DNA of 64,000 bases, from contig JAHIWG010000017.1 of assembly GCA_018816345.1 (NCBI GenBank), positions 21,536 through 85,535 on the forward strand. Reading direction: 5' to 3'. Below are positions 52,336 through 61,054 of this stretch, in pieces; within the stretch, counting starts at the first letter, position 1, and each line of letters starts with the position of its first letter. The position numbers and the translations under genes were made by a program. The DNA is from Spirochaetota bacterium (lineage in GTDB: Bacteria; Spirochaetota; Spirochaetia; Treponematales; UBA12059). Under the pieces are notes generated by a model. That model worked only from the letters and a program-made list of their open reading frames with translations. It was not told the origin of the DNA and ran no database searches.

Positions 52336-53742
52336 ATGGGCAAGGCATCGTCGGACGAGAAAAAAGCGGTTAGGCCTTTCTCTATGAGGGACAAGATCGG
52401 CTATACCTTGGGCGACTTGGGAAACTGTTGCACGGAGCAATTCCGCGGCATGTTCCTCGCCGTATTCTATACACTGATCTTAAGAGTTAATCCGGTTCAT
52501 ATCGGCATATTGATGCTAGTCACTAAGCTGTGGGACGCTTTCAATGATCCTATCATCGGAGCCATCATCGACCTTCGTATACCTTCAAAGAACGGCAAGT
52601 TCGTACCATGGATCCGCGTCTTCGCGTTTCCGATGGGCGTACTGTGCGTCCTCGGCTTCGTGAACGTGAGCGACCTCGACTACGGCTTCAGGATCGCCTA
52701 CATGTTCATCTCCTATGTCCTGTACGAGGCGATGTATACCTGCGTCAACGTCCCGTTCGGCAGCCTTTCAAGCGTCATGACGGACGATATCAACCAGCGC
52801 ACCGCCCTGTCGCGCTACCGCGCGTTGGGCGGTACCATCTTCATGACCGTCATCGTTATCGTCGGACCTCTCGTGCTGTACGTCAATAACCAGCCCGTAG
52901 CCGGTCGCTTCCTGATGCTAGCCTCCGTCTGCGCCATGATAGGCGTGCTCTGCCTGCTGCTTTCGAGCGCCTGGTGCAAAGAGCGCGTCTCCCTCCCGCA
53001 ACGAGAGGAGAAAATAAAACTTAATTACCTGCATGTGCTCAAGGAGATTTCTAGGAACAGAGCCCTCCTCGGGATGATGTTCGCGAGCCTCGTCGTCATA
53101 ATCGGCGCCTCGGTCACCAACGGCCTCAACACCTACATGTTCAGGGACTACTTCGGAAACGTAAAGCTCATGGCCGTCTCGGGCATGCTCAGCACCGTAT
53201 TCGCCCTCATCGCCTTCTTCGGCACCCAGCCCGTGGCGAAGAGACTCGGCAAGAAGGAGTGGAGCGTCTACGGTTGCACCTTCTCAGCCCTAGTGTTCGC
53301 GGCCCTCTTCCTTTTCCCGATCAAGAATCCCATGCTCTTCATCGCCGTGAACGGAATGTGCTATCTCGGGGCCAGCGGCCTGCAGATACTGGTCTGGGCG
53401 ATGGTCAACGACGCGATCGACTATCACGAGCTCAGGACCGGAAAGCGGAACGAAGGCATCGTCTATTCCACCTATACCTTCTTCAGGAAGCTCGCGGGCG
53501 CTGTTTCGGGAAGCCTGAGCAGCTTCGTGCTCGCGATGATCGGCTATAACGTGGCGGCGAAGGTTCAGGACGTCTCGGTCACCCAGAGCCTGTGGAAGGC
53601 CTATACGGGAGTCTACGTCCTTGGATACGGCCTGGCGGTAGCCATCCTGCTCCTGGTCTATCCGCTCACCAAGCAAAAGACACAACAGATGCACGACGAG
53701 CTCGCCAAGAAGCGCGCGGCCAAGCTGGAAAGTATCGCCTAG
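52336..53742 (+). CDS. GPH-family (glycoside-pentoside-hexuronide) cation symporter
   Basis: ATG 52336 follows AAAGGAGAG; 468 residues with about 12 membrane segments. GPH/MelB signatures are DKIGYTLGDLGNCCTEQFRG, the WDAFNDPIIGAIIDL motif in loop 2-3, the PFGSLSSVMTDDINQRTALS region and the C-terminal AMVNDAIDYHELRTGKRNEG. It imports a sugar or glycoside with Na+ or H+. The esterase follows after 47 bp, pointing to an acylated sugar or a related aryl-ester compound as substrate. Confidence 0.9.
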   Translation: MGKASSDEKKAVRPFSMRDKIGYTLGDLGNCCTEQFRGMFLAVFYTLILRVNPVHIGILMLVTKLWDAFNDPIIGAIIDLRIPSKNGKFVPWIRVFAFPMGVLCVLGFVNVSDLDYGFRIAYMFISYVLYEAMYTCVNVPFGSLSSVMTDDINQRTALSRYRALGGTIFMTVIVIVGPLVLYVNNQPVAGRFLMLASVCAMIGVLCLLLSSAWCKERVSLPQREEKIKLNYLHVLKEISRNRALLGMMFASLVVIIGASVTNGLNTYMFRDYFGNVKLMAVSGMLSTVFALIAFFGTQPVAKRLGKKEWSVYGCTFSALVFAALFLFPIKNPMLFIAVNGMCYLGASGLQILVWAMVNDAIDYHELRTGKRNEGIVYSTYTFFRKLAGAVSGSLSSFVLAMIGYNVAAKVQDVSVTQSLWKAYTGVYVLGYGLAVAILLLVYPLTKQKTQQMHDELAKKRAAKLESIA

Positions 53743-53789
53743 CGCGCCTTAGCCTGAGACGGTAGGCTGGAAAGAGTAGCGAAGTTAGT

Positions 53790-54551
53790 ATGAGAACCAT
53801 ACAGGTCGAGTTTGATAACAGGAATGGTCATACCCTACGGGGCACGGTCAACCTTCCCGACGATGTCAGTCATCCACTAACAGTGATCAACCTGCATGGT
53901 TTCGGGGGAAGCAGGTCTGGCTATAAATATTCCCACACGCACCTGGCAAGGGAACTGGCGAGGAATGGCATAGCCTGCGTGCGCTTCGATTTCTTCGGAA
54001 ACGCGGAAAGCGACGGGGAGTTCCACGAGCACACCTTCACCAGCCAGCTCGAGGATACCGAGGACATATGCGCGTGGGTTCTTTCCGAAAAAATAGCGAT
54101 TGCCGGGCGGGTCGTACTATCCGGCCAGAGCCTAGGCGGTTTAGTGGCCGCGAGCGCTGCGCCAAGAGTTCAGCCTCTGGCGCTCATCCTGATGTGCCCC
54201 GGCGCGGCGATGTGGCAAGGCTGCAGGGAAAGGGCCGATCAGATGAGGAACGCCGGTATCGAGTACGCAGACGTGGATGGGAACAGGTTCGGGACCGCCT
54301 TCAATTACGACCTCGCAGGATACGCCCCCTACGAGGTAGCGAAGGGCTATCACGGAAACGTGCTCATCGTCCGCGGTACCGATGACAACCTTGTCGATGA
54401 AGCCTCCTGCAGGCGTTACCTGGAGGTTTACGGAGACGCGGCGACTTATGTCCCCGTCGCGGGAGGCAACCATAATTTCTCGAGCATCCCGGCCAGGGAA
54501 GCATGCGAGAGGGCGATACTGGCATTCCTCGGCCAATACAAGTTGCGATAG
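53790..54551 (+). CDS. Alpha/beta hydrolase, cinnamoyl/feruloyl-esterase-like
   Basis: ATG 53790; 253 residues without a signal peptide, hence cytoplasmic. The oxyanion loop is INLHGFGGSRSGYKYSHTHL, FDFFGNAESDGEFHEHTFTS follows, the nucleophile is L-S-G-Q-S-L-G-G, the acid lies in VRGTDDNLVDEAS and the His in AGGNHNFSSIPAREA. The pattern resembles cinnamoyl or feruloyl esterases of gut bacteria that cleave imported hydroxycinnamate esters. The neighbouring GPH carrier is consistent with uptake of an esterified sugar. Specificity remains inferred. Confidence 0.75.
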   Translation: MRTIQVEFDNRNGHTLRGTVNLPDDVSHPLTVINLHGFGGSRSGYKYSHTHLARELARNGIACVRFDFFGNAESDGEFHEHTFTSQLEDTEDICAWVLSEKIAIAGRVVLSGQSLGGLVAASAAPRVQPLALILMCPGAAMWQGCRERADQMRNAGIEYADVDGNRFGTAFNYDLAGYAPYEVAKGYHGNVLIVRGTDDNLVDEASCRRYLEVYGDAATYVPVAGGNHNFSSIPAREACERAILAFLGQYKLR

Positions 54552-54574
54552 GGCGGGGGCCACAGGTCCCCGCC
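54552..54574 (+). terminator. Hairpin after the esterase gene
   Basis: GGCGGGG (54552-54558) with CCCCGCC (54568-54574), 9-nt loop, starts with the base after the stop codon. No T-run. Confidence 0.55.
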
Positions 54575-54744
54575 GCCACTCCCCGGACGAATATGCGGTG
54601 CGGAGCTCAGTCTGGAGGCCGCACTCGATCAGCTGAGGTCCGGCATCATTTAGAGCCTGCGTTCAAAGGATACAGGCCGGCAACGCTGATACGCTCTAGC
54701 CCCTATTGGAAACAGCGACGGCGTAAAAAAACGGAGGGCGCCTG

Positions 54745-55104
54745 GAATACATACGGCTAGCCTCGGCCCGAGTAGGGGATAACGCGCGAGCCCGTATCGG
54801 GTTCGAAAACGCGCCCAAAATCGACCCGGCCAACCTTAACGCGTATTTCAACCTGGCCTCGGTCTTCACTATGAATAAAGATAACGCCGCGGCGCTAAGG
54901 CTTTACCAGTAACTGAAAAAACAGGTATCGGACTCGGCCACGGGTAGCGCTCAGGCGAGCCGGCTTAAAATGTACATAAACCTGGCCAGGACATATAATG
55001 AACTAGTCAACAAGGCGGCCGCTAAGGAATCGTATCAAGAAGCGAAGGCCCTGGATCCCAAGTAGGCTCTTGCTGACGCTTACCTGGAAGGCGGCGGTAA
55101 ATAG
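54745..55104 (+). pseudogene. Decayed TPR-repeat protein
   Basis: One frame reads TPR-like sequence: RIGFENAPKIDPANLNAYFN, LASVFTMNKDNAAALRLYQ, then TAA (54910-54912); LKKQVSDSATGSAQASRLKM, YINLARTYNELVNKAAAKES, YQEAKALDPK, then TAG (55063-55065); and ALADAYLEGGGK to TAG (55102-55104). Two internal stops break an otherwise sensible protein and no start is evident. The A/T-rich codon use differs from the neighbours. Confidence 0.6.
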
Positions 55105-55534
55105 CGTCCGCCTAGTCGGGGCGCACCGGACCTAGTTGGCAGAAGCCGTCGCTTTGGTATTTTCGCGAACTCTCTATAGAATCCAAGCCATGTCCGATAC
55201 TCGCTCGACCGCCGGTCATGAGGCGTAGCGTGATTGGAGACCGTCACGTACGGTTACGAGAGGTGCCAGGAAGGAAATTCCCTCTTCCCCCTGGCTTAAG
55301 ATGAGCCCTCGGCAAGGTTAACGCCCTTAAGCTACTCTCCTAGCGAGCTAGCCGCCCCGCTTCCCGGGATATGCTTTTAGCGCCCAGCGTAGTTATAAAG
55401 TCCTTTATAATCGCGAGCGCGGCGCTCAGTTTCTCTCGTTCCAAGGCCGCCGCCTGGCCGGTCCGGCCATAGTCGAATAAGATTCGGTCGATCGGAGTTA
55501 ACGATCCGGCCGCGTCGAGTAGTATATTGTCACT
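55105..55534. other. 430-bp gene-poor stretch
   Basis: No confident gene. A minus-strand frame (55340 to about 55500) reads protein-like sequence (LTPIDRILFDYGRTGQAAAL, EREKLSAALAIIKDFITTLG), but it can start only inside the next gene and matches no family I know. It may be a gene fragment. Confidence 0.4.
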
Positions 55535-55564
55535 ATGACGATAGAAGCGACTAAGGGGAGAAGC

Positions 55565-56728
55565 ATGGGCAAGAGGGTTATGATCCTGTCGGCGAGCGCG
55601 GGCAGCGGCCACGTGAAGGCGGCCCAGGCCGTAGAGGAGGCTTGCAGGACTGATCCGAGGGTTTCGGACGTCCTCAACCTGGACGCGCTCGAATATACTA
55701 ACGATATATTCCAGCAGATATACTCCAAGGGTTACCTGGAGGCGGTGAAGAACGCCCCCGAGCTATGGGCGATGGCCTACGATAATATGGACAAGCCCTG
55801 GGAGAAGACGCTCTTCTACTCGGTCATCCATAGGATAAATAGCCAGCCGCTCGTCAGGAAGATTGTGGAATACGATCCCGACATCTGCATCTGCACCAAC
55901 ATGATGCCGGCGGACATTGTAGCCCACCTGATCCAGCAGGATAAGGTCCATTGCAACCTAGGCATAGTCGTTACCGACTTCTACGTCCACGCGCTCTGGC
56001 TCGAGGAGGTATTCACCCGGTATTTCGTCCCCAAGCAGGAGAATAAGTACCACCTGTCCCGGCTGGGCCTCCCGTCCGATAGGATAGTCGTCTCGGGAAT
56101 CCCGGTGCTCGAGCGCTTCTCGGCCGATATGCCGAAGCCGGAATTGCTCCGGAAGCACGGGCTCGACCCCGACCTCCCTCTCGTCCTCCTGTCGGCCGGC
56201 GCGTTCGGGCTCCTCAAGGCCGAGACCATCCACAAGATACTCGAGCAGATAAAGTCCCGATGCCAGATCGTCGTCATCTGCGGGAAGAACGCCTCTCTCA
56301 AGTCGAGGCTGGAGAAATTGATAGAGGCGTCAGAAGGCGGAAACCTGCATAAGTACCTAGTAGAAGGCTATACGGATAGCATGCACGAATTCCTGAGGCT
56401 CGCGGACGTTTTTATAGGAAAGCCGGGCGGGCTGACGACGAGCGAGTGCCTCGTATCCGGCGTGCCCATGGTGATATGGGATCCCATACCCGGCCAGGAG
56501 CAGTACAACGCGTACTACCTGCTCGAGAACGGCGTGGGCGTGCTGCCCGATAACGCCATCACCATCGGTTTCAAGGTAGACCAGCTGCTGGCCGACCCGG
56601 AGCGGCTTTCCGCTATGAAGGCTCGCGCCAAGGCGATATCCCACCCCTTCGCGGCCCGCGTGGTCGTCGACGAGATGCTGAAGAACGAGGACGAGACGCC
56701 CGTACGGCCGTTCAAGAAGACGCCGTGA
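55565..56728 (+). CDS. MGDG-synthase-like diacylglycerol glycosyltransferase (GT28)
   Basis: ATG 55565 follows GGGGAG; 387 residues. The N-terminal Rossmann domain starts RVMILSASAGSGHVKAAQAV, the membrane-lipid binding signature of MGDG synthases and UgtP. TNMMPADIVAHLIQQ and VVTDFYVHALWL follow. The C-terminal nucleotide-sugar domain has VLLSAGAFGLLKAETIHKIL, DVFIGKPGGLTTSECLVSGV (the GGxTxxE motif) and PIPGQEQYNAYYLLENGVGV. It transfers a hexose from UDP-sugar to diacylglycerol to make membrane glycolipids. It acts at the inner face of the membrane. Confidence 0.9.
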   Translation: MGKRVMILSASAGSGHVKAAQAVEEACRTDPRVSDVLNLDALEYTNDIFQQIYSKGYLEAVKNAPELWAMAYDNMDKPWEKTLFYSVIHRINSQPLVRKIVEYDPDICICTNMMPADIVAHLIQQDKVHCNLGIVVTDFYVHALWLEEVFTRYFVPKQENKYHLSRLGLPSDRIVVSGIPVLERFSADMPKPELLRKHGLDPDLPLVLLSAGAFGLLKAETIHKILEQIKSRCQIVVICGKNASLKSRLEKLIEASEGGNLHKYLVEGYTDSMHEFLRLADVFIGKPGGLTTSECLVSGVPMVIWDPIPGQEQYNAYYLLENGVGVLPDNAITIGFKVDQLLADPERLSAMKARAKAISHPFAARVVVDEMLKNEDETPVRPFKKTP

Positions 56729-56764
56729 CGCCGTATCGATCATCGCCTTCGATCGGAGCGGTCA

Positions 56765-58450
56765 ATGCATAGAGTCGGTTTCATAGCGTCGCTCATCATC
56801 GGCCTAGCGGCGGCGCCGATAGTATCATCGGCCCAAGGATCAGGGAGCGGACCCGTCGCCGGCGCCATCGGCGAATGGGACGGGAACCGCGTCGTCGCGA
56901 CGATCTACGGCCGGGCGCGCGGAAGAGCCGATAGGGACGGTACCTTATCGTGGCTGGGCCTGCCTTACGCTAGGCCCCCGGTAGGAGAGCTGCGATGGAA
57001 GGCCCCGCAGGAGCCGCTAGCTTGGAAGGGCGTGCGCGAGGCTCGCTCCTTCGGCCGATCAGCGCCGCAGTTCCTCCCGTTCATAGGCGCGATAAGCGGA
57101 TCGGAGGACTGCCTCTACCTGAACGTATGGCGTCCCGACGGCCCGGAGGCGGGCCTGCCGGTCTACGTGTACGTCCATGGCGGGGGAAACTCCACGGGCG
57201 CGGCCAATATGGTCGAGGACTACTACGGCTACGGGGTCGCCTCCAAGTCCAATATGGTTTTCGTCTCCATGAACTATAGGCTGGGCCCGCTAGGCTGGTT
57301 CGTCGACGATAGCCTCCTCGCGGGGGCGGATCCGGCGAGCGCCTCGGGGAATTTCGGCACCCTCGACATAATCATGGCGCTAGAGTGGGTCAATCGGAAC
57401 ATATCCGCCTTCGGCGGGGATCCGGGCAACGTGACCATAGCCGGCGAGTCGGCGGGAGCCATGAACGCGCTGTCGATGCTCGTGTCGGACCGGGCGAGCG
57501 GCCTATTCCATAAGGCCGTGGTCGAATCGGCGTACAAGGGCACCGCTAGCGTCGCCCAGGCGCGCGAGGCGAGCTCCGGAGTGGTTGCGGCGCTCCTCGT
57601 AAAGAAGCGAAGGGCCAAGAGCCTAGACGAAGCCAGGAGCCTCGCCTCGGCCATGCCGCCCGCGGAGCTGGCGGCCTTCCTCCGCTCGGTCCCTGCGCGC
57701 GACATCATAGCCAGCCAGAAGGCGGGTTCCGTGGGCATGACCGGCTGGCCCAATATCGTCCGGGACGGGATCGTCATACCGGAGAACGGCTTCGACGCGT
57801 TCAGGACCGGCGAGTACCCTAATAAAGTGCCGCTCGTCATCGGTTCCAACAAGGAAGAGAATAAGATATTCCAATACTTCTCCGGTTCGCCGGACTGGAA
57901 GTCGGACCTGTACGGCAAGCTCGCGACCTACGGCGCGCTCCTATGGAAGGCCGAGGGCGTGGACGCCATCGCCGATTCCATCTCGGCCCTGCCCGATCAC
58001 CCGCCCGTATACGTGTACCGCTTCGATTGGGGCGCGCCCGACGCCGAGGGCGAGAGCCCCCTGCCGGGCGCCTGGGGCCGGCGCCTCGGCGCCTTCCATG
58101 CGGCGGAAGTTCCGTTCTTCCTAGGCACGCGGACTAGCCTGGGCCCGCTCTTCACCGCGAGGCTCTATACCGCGGCCAATAAGGCCGGGCGCGACTCCCT
58201 CCAGGCAGGTATCATGGCCTACCTGTCGTCGTTCGCCAGGACGGGCGATCCTAGCGCCCTCGCGTCGGGCCTGCCGGCCTGGCGGCCGAGGGGGGACGGC
58301 TCCTACGGCCTGTCGATGGACGCGCCGGGTAACGAGGCCGTATTCTCGCCCCTCGCGGCGGCCGTGACTAGGGAATCGGTCCTGGCCAGGCTCGCCGAGG
58401 AGGAGCCGCCGGAGATCAGGGCCGCCGTCCTGGAGAGGGTAAGGGAGTAA
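56765..58450 (+). CDS. Secreted type-B carboxylesterase
   Basis: ATG 56765; 561 residues with signal peptide FIASLIIGLAAAPIVSSAQG. Carboxylesterase family landmarks: WLGLPYARPPVGELRWKAPQ, SEDCLYLNVWRPDG, the oxyanion loop YVHGGGNSTGA, the catalytic elbow AGESAGAMNALSML, the acid within IGSNKEENKIF, and a C-terminal His in GAFHAAEVPFFLG. The disulfide pattern of eukaryotic relatives is absent. It probably hydrolyses acyl or aryl esters outside the cell. It follows the glycosyltransferase after 36 bp and may share its transcript. Confidence 0.9.
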   Translation: MHRVGFIASLIIGLAAAPIVSSAQGSGSGPVAGAIGEWDGNRVVATIYGRARGRADRDGTLSWLGLPYARPPVGELRWKAPQEPLAWKGVREARSFGRSAPQFLPFIGAISGSEDCLYLNVWRPDGPEAGLPVYVYVHGGGNSTGAANMVEDYYGYGVASKSNMVFVSMNYRLGPLGWFVDDSLLAGADPASASGNFGTLDIIMALEWVNRNISAFGGDPGNVTIAGESAGAMNALSMLVSDRASGLFHKAVVESAYKGTASVAQAREASSGVVAALLVKKRRAKSLDEARSLASAMPPAELAAFLRSVPARDIIASQKAGSVGMTGWPNIVRDGIVIPENGFDAFRTGEYPNKVPLVIGSNKEENKIFQYFSGSPDWKSDLYGKLATYGALLWKAEGVDAIADSISALPDHPPVYVYRFDWGAPDAEGESPLPGAWGRRLGAFHAAEVPFFLGTRTSLGPLFTARLYTAANKAGRDSLQAGIMAYLSSFARTGDPSALASGLPAWRPRGDGSYGLSMDAPGNEAVFSPLAAAVTRESVLARLAEEEPPEIRAAVLERVRE

Positions 58451-58483
58451 AAAAAAGAGCGCCCGGCGTCACGCCGAGCGCTC
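58449..58483. terminator. Terminator for argF-like gene (minus strand), also after esterase
   Basis: A stem with GAGCGC/GCGCTC and CGGCG/CGCCG around a TCA loop (58457-58483) with one internal mismatch. On the minus strand it is followed by eight T (58449-58456), a good intrinsic terminator for the carbamoyltransferase. Confidence 0.75.
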
Positions 58484-58506
58484 CTCCGCGTACGAGCGGC
58501 TATCGC

Positions 58507-59508
58507 CTAGAGCTTGCCCATCGTGGCGACCATAACTGCCTTGATGGTATGGAGGCGGTTCTCGGCCTCGTCGAAGACGACCGAGTGGCGGCTGCGGAAT
58601 ACCTCGTCCGTCACTTCCTGCTCCATGACGCCGTGCTCCTTGCCGACCGCGCGGCCGACCTCGGTGTCCTGGTCGTGGAAGGCGGGGAGGCAATGGAGGA
58701 AGATGCAGTCGGGGTTGCCGGTCTTCTTAATGAAGTCCATCGTGACGCGATAGTCCTTGAGCTGCTTGATGCGCTCGGCGAACTTGGCTTCCTCGCCCAT
58801 GGAGACCCATACGTCCGTATAGAGGACGTCCGCGCCCTTCAGGGCCTCGTCGGCCTTGGAGATATCGAAGAACTCGATCCTGGCCCCGGTGGCCTTGGCG
58901 ACCTCCCTCATCTCGGCGGTGAGCTTCTCGTTGGGCCATAGCTCCTTGGGGGCGAGCGCGACGAAATGGAGGCCCATCTTGGCGGAGCCTATCATCAGGG
59001 CGTTGCCCATGTTATTGCGCGCGTCGCCGCAATAGACCATCTTGACCTTGGACAGGGGCTTGGCGACGTGCTCCTCTATGGTCAGGAGGTCGGCCAGGAT
59101 CTGGGTGGGGTGGTCGTCGTCGGTCAGGCCGTTCCAGACCGGGACGCCGGAGTATTTCGCCAGGTCCTCGACTAGCTTCTGGGAGAAGCCGCGATACTGG
59201 ATGCCGTCGTACATGCGCCCGAGTACCTTGGCGGTATCCTCGACCGACTCCTTCTTGCCCATCTGGCTGTTCGTGAGGAAGGTCGCGTTGCCGCCCTCGT
59301 CCCAGCAGGCGGTCTCGAAGGCGCAGCGGGTGCGCGTCGAGGCCTTGTCGAAAATGAGCACTATGTTCTTGCGGTCCAGGAGATCGCCCCTGACGCCGGC
59401 GCGCTTCTTGGCCTTGAGGTCGGCCGATAAATCGAGCATGTAGCGGATCTCTTCGGGGCTAAAATCCTTGAGCGTAAGGAAGCTTCTTCCTTTTAGGTTG
59501 ACGGGCAT
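58507..59508 (-). CDS. argF: Ornithine carbamoyltransferase
   Basis: ATG 59508 follows AGGAGG; 333 residues. The carbamoyl-phosphate site is [20 protein letters not shown] (S-T-R-T-R), with [10 protein letters not shown] and H-C-L-P-A-F for carbamoyl phosphate and ornithine binding, and [15 protein letters not shown] in the second domain. It converts ornithine and carbamoyl phosphate to citrulline. Anabolic and catabolic (arcB) forms cannot be separated by sequence here. No arginine deiminase or carbamate kinase lies nearby, and it is monocistronic. Confidence 0.93.
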   Translation of the reverse strand: MPVNLKGRSFLTLKDFSPEEIRYMLDLSADLKAKKRAGVRGDLLDRKNIVLIFDKASTRTRCAFETACWDEGGNATFLTNSQMGKKESVEDTAKVLGRMYDGIQYRGFSQKLVEDLAKYSGVPVWNGLTDDDHPTQILADLLTIEEHVAKPLSKVKMVYCGDARNNMGNALMIGSAKMGLHFVALAPKELWPNEKLTAEMREVAKATGARIEFFDISKADEALKGADVLYTDVWVSMGEEAKFAERIKQLKDYRVTMDFIKKTGNPDCIFLHCLPAFHDQDTEVGRAVGKEHGVMEQEVTDEVFRSRHSVVFDEAENRLHTIKAVMVATMGKL

Positions 59509-59609
59509 TAGTATCCTCCTACTCCTGCGGTATAGCACTCGAGCGGGGCGTGGTCAAGAGACGGCGCGTATGCGACGGCGCAGTATAAAAATACCGGGTC
59601 CGATCCGGG

Positions 59610-60185
59610 TCATGCGCCTAGCGAGGGCGCCGCGGCCGCGAGCCTGGCCCAGTCGGGCGCGGGAAGGTCGCGCGGGAACAGCCCGTCTATCCTAATAAGG
59701 ACGAGCCCGTGTATGTAGGCCCACGCGGCGACCGCCGCGTCGACGTCGAGGCTCGGTTCCGTTCCGGGGTCGCTTCGGACTTTCCTAAGCGCCTCGGCCA
59801 GCATGAGTAGCGATTTCCTCGCCCAGGGCGTCGATCCATCCGGCAACCTGCACAGAAGGGGCGAATTCATCAGGCGATAGAGCGACGGTCGCGCGACGGC
59901 GAACTCCATATAGGCGGCTCCCATGGATGCTATACGCTCGGTTCCGGCGACGTCGGCCCGCTCCAAGTCAATGCAGAGTAGCCTGAATCCCTCGTCGGCC
60001 AGGGCGCCGAGATAGGCCTCCTTATCGCTGAAGTGGCGATAGGGCGCGGCCTTCGATACCCCGGCTTTATCAGCGAGCGACCTGAGGCTTATCCCCTCCG
60101 TGCCGGCGGTCTCGATAGACTCGAGCCCGAGGCGGAGCAGCTCCTCCCTGAGGTGTCCATGATGGTATTGGTCGTTTTTCTTCAT
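59610..60185 (-). CDS. TetR-family transcriptional regulator
   Basis: ATG 60185; 191 residues. The HTH is ESIETAGTEGISLRSLADKA, GVSKAAPYRHFSDKEAYLGA, with the canonical Y-R-H-F recognition helix. The C-terminal domain resembles the TetR_C_13/WHG type (MGAAYMEFAVARPSLYRLMN). It is divergent from the DUF2271 lipoprotein and shares its operator region. Upstream codons in the same frame run through the promoter and are not used. Confidence 0.85.
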   Translation of the reverse strand: MKKNDQYHHGHLREELLRLGLESIETAGTEGISLRSLADKAGVSKAAPYRHFSDKEAYLGALADEGFRLLCIDLERADVAGTERIASMGAAYMEFAVARPSLYRLMNSPLLCRLPDGSTPWARKSLLMLAEALRKVRSDPGTEPSLDVDAAVAAWAYIHGLVLIRIDGLFPRDLPAPDWARLAAAAPSLGA

Positions 60186-60221
60186 ATTTTCCCCGCTCGC
60201 GCCTAAAATAATATCATACGT

Positions 60222-60272
60222 ATGTTGGCAACGACAACATGCTTTAGTATAATGTAGGCGATGACAACAATG
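60222..60272. promoter_or_regulatory. TetR operator overlapping a consensus promoter
   Basis: TTGGCA (60225-60230), 17 bp, TATAAT (60248-60253). An inverted repeat ATGTTG-N7-CAACAT (60222-60240) covers the -35 box. A second half-site, GGCGATGACAACA (60257-60269), lies just past the -10 box and repeats GGCAACGACAACA (60227-60239) at 30 bp, near three helical turns. Confidence 0.7.
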
Positions 60273-60307
60273 GATCGTCGCGGCCTGGAGCCGCAAAGGA
60301 GCGTCGC

Positions 60308-61000
60308 ATGAGAATATCAAGGATAATTTTATCGGCCTCGCTCGGGATAGCCTTGGCCTCGGGCGCTTCCTCATGCGCCGGTACGGCCTCGCCGAAGCCG
60401 TCCTCCGGTACGAGGACCGGCCCCAGGTTCGTCCTGAGCCTGGAGCCCGGCCCGGAGTACGCGAAGACCATGGGCTTCTTCCCTTTCGCGTATACCGTGT
60501 GGCCTCAGGTCGCGGCATGGCTAGAGACGAGCGACGGGGCCTTCATTGGAACGCTGTACGTTACCTCGAGGGGCGATCGCGGCGAGTGGAGGGCGGCTCC
60601 AAAGGCGGGGCGTCCCGAGGCGCTCCCCGTATGGAACCGCCTGCGGGAAAGCTCCACCGACGCGGTATCCTCGGCGACGACTACCGAATCGTCGATTAAC
60701 TTCGGGAGCGGAGCGGCCGCGGGCCTAGTCCCGGGAACGTACGTCATAAAGCTGGAGACGAATCGGTCCTACGACTGGAACGCCGCGTACACGAAGGACA
60801 ATTCCGGCGTCAACGGTCAGCCGTCGATAGTCTATCGGGCCGAGCTCATCGTCGGCGCGGGGATGAGCGAGGCGGAGTTCGTTCCGATAGGAACGGGCGC
60901 GGTGGACGGCGCAGACGGCGATATCCGCCCTGGCTTAGTCGGCGTCGACAGCGCGCTACGCCTCTTCTCGAGTATGAAGGCGTCGTACCTGACGGAGTAG
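60308..61000 (+). CDS. DUF2271 family lipoprotein
   Basis: ATG 60308; 230 residues. Signal peptide IILSASLGIALASGASSC with a lipid Cys near residue 23. The DUF2271 pattern is visible: FFPFAYTVWPQVAAWLETSD, FIGTLYVTSRG, EALPVWNRLRESSTDAVSSA, VPGTYVIKLETNRSYDWNAA, GVNGQPSIVYRAELIVG. The family is periplasmic, often next to FMN-binding or flavin-transferase proteins, and has no proven function. The divergent TetR regulator probably controls it. Confidence 0.75.
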   Translation: MRISRIILSASLGIALASGASSCAGTASPKPSSGTRTGPRFVLSLEPGPEYAKTMGFFPFAYTVWPQVAAWLETSDGAFIGTLYVTSRGDRGEWRAAPKAGRPEALPVWNRLRESSTDAVSSATTTESSINFGSGAAAGLVPGTYVIKLETNRSYDWNAAYTKDNSGVNGQPSIVYRAELIVGAGMSEAEFVPIGTGAVDGADGDIRPGLVGVDSALRLFSSMKASYLTE

Positions 61001-61016
61001 CGGGGAACGACGCCGA

Positions 61017-61041
61017 GCCGGCCTTAAGAGCTCAGGCCGGC
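61017..61041. terminator. Hairpin between convergent DUF2271 and acyl-CoA synthetase genes
   Basis: GCCGGCCT (61017-61024) with AGGCCGGC (61034-61041), 9-nt loop, in the 54-bp gap between two convergent stops. Confidence 0.6.
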
Positions 61042-61054
61042 CCGCGGAAAAACG

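Noticed and set aside
55340-55612. Minus-strand 90-codon ORF
   Set aside because: Its only starts lie inside the glycosyltransferase gene, there is no ribosome-binding site or family match; kept only as a possible fragment.
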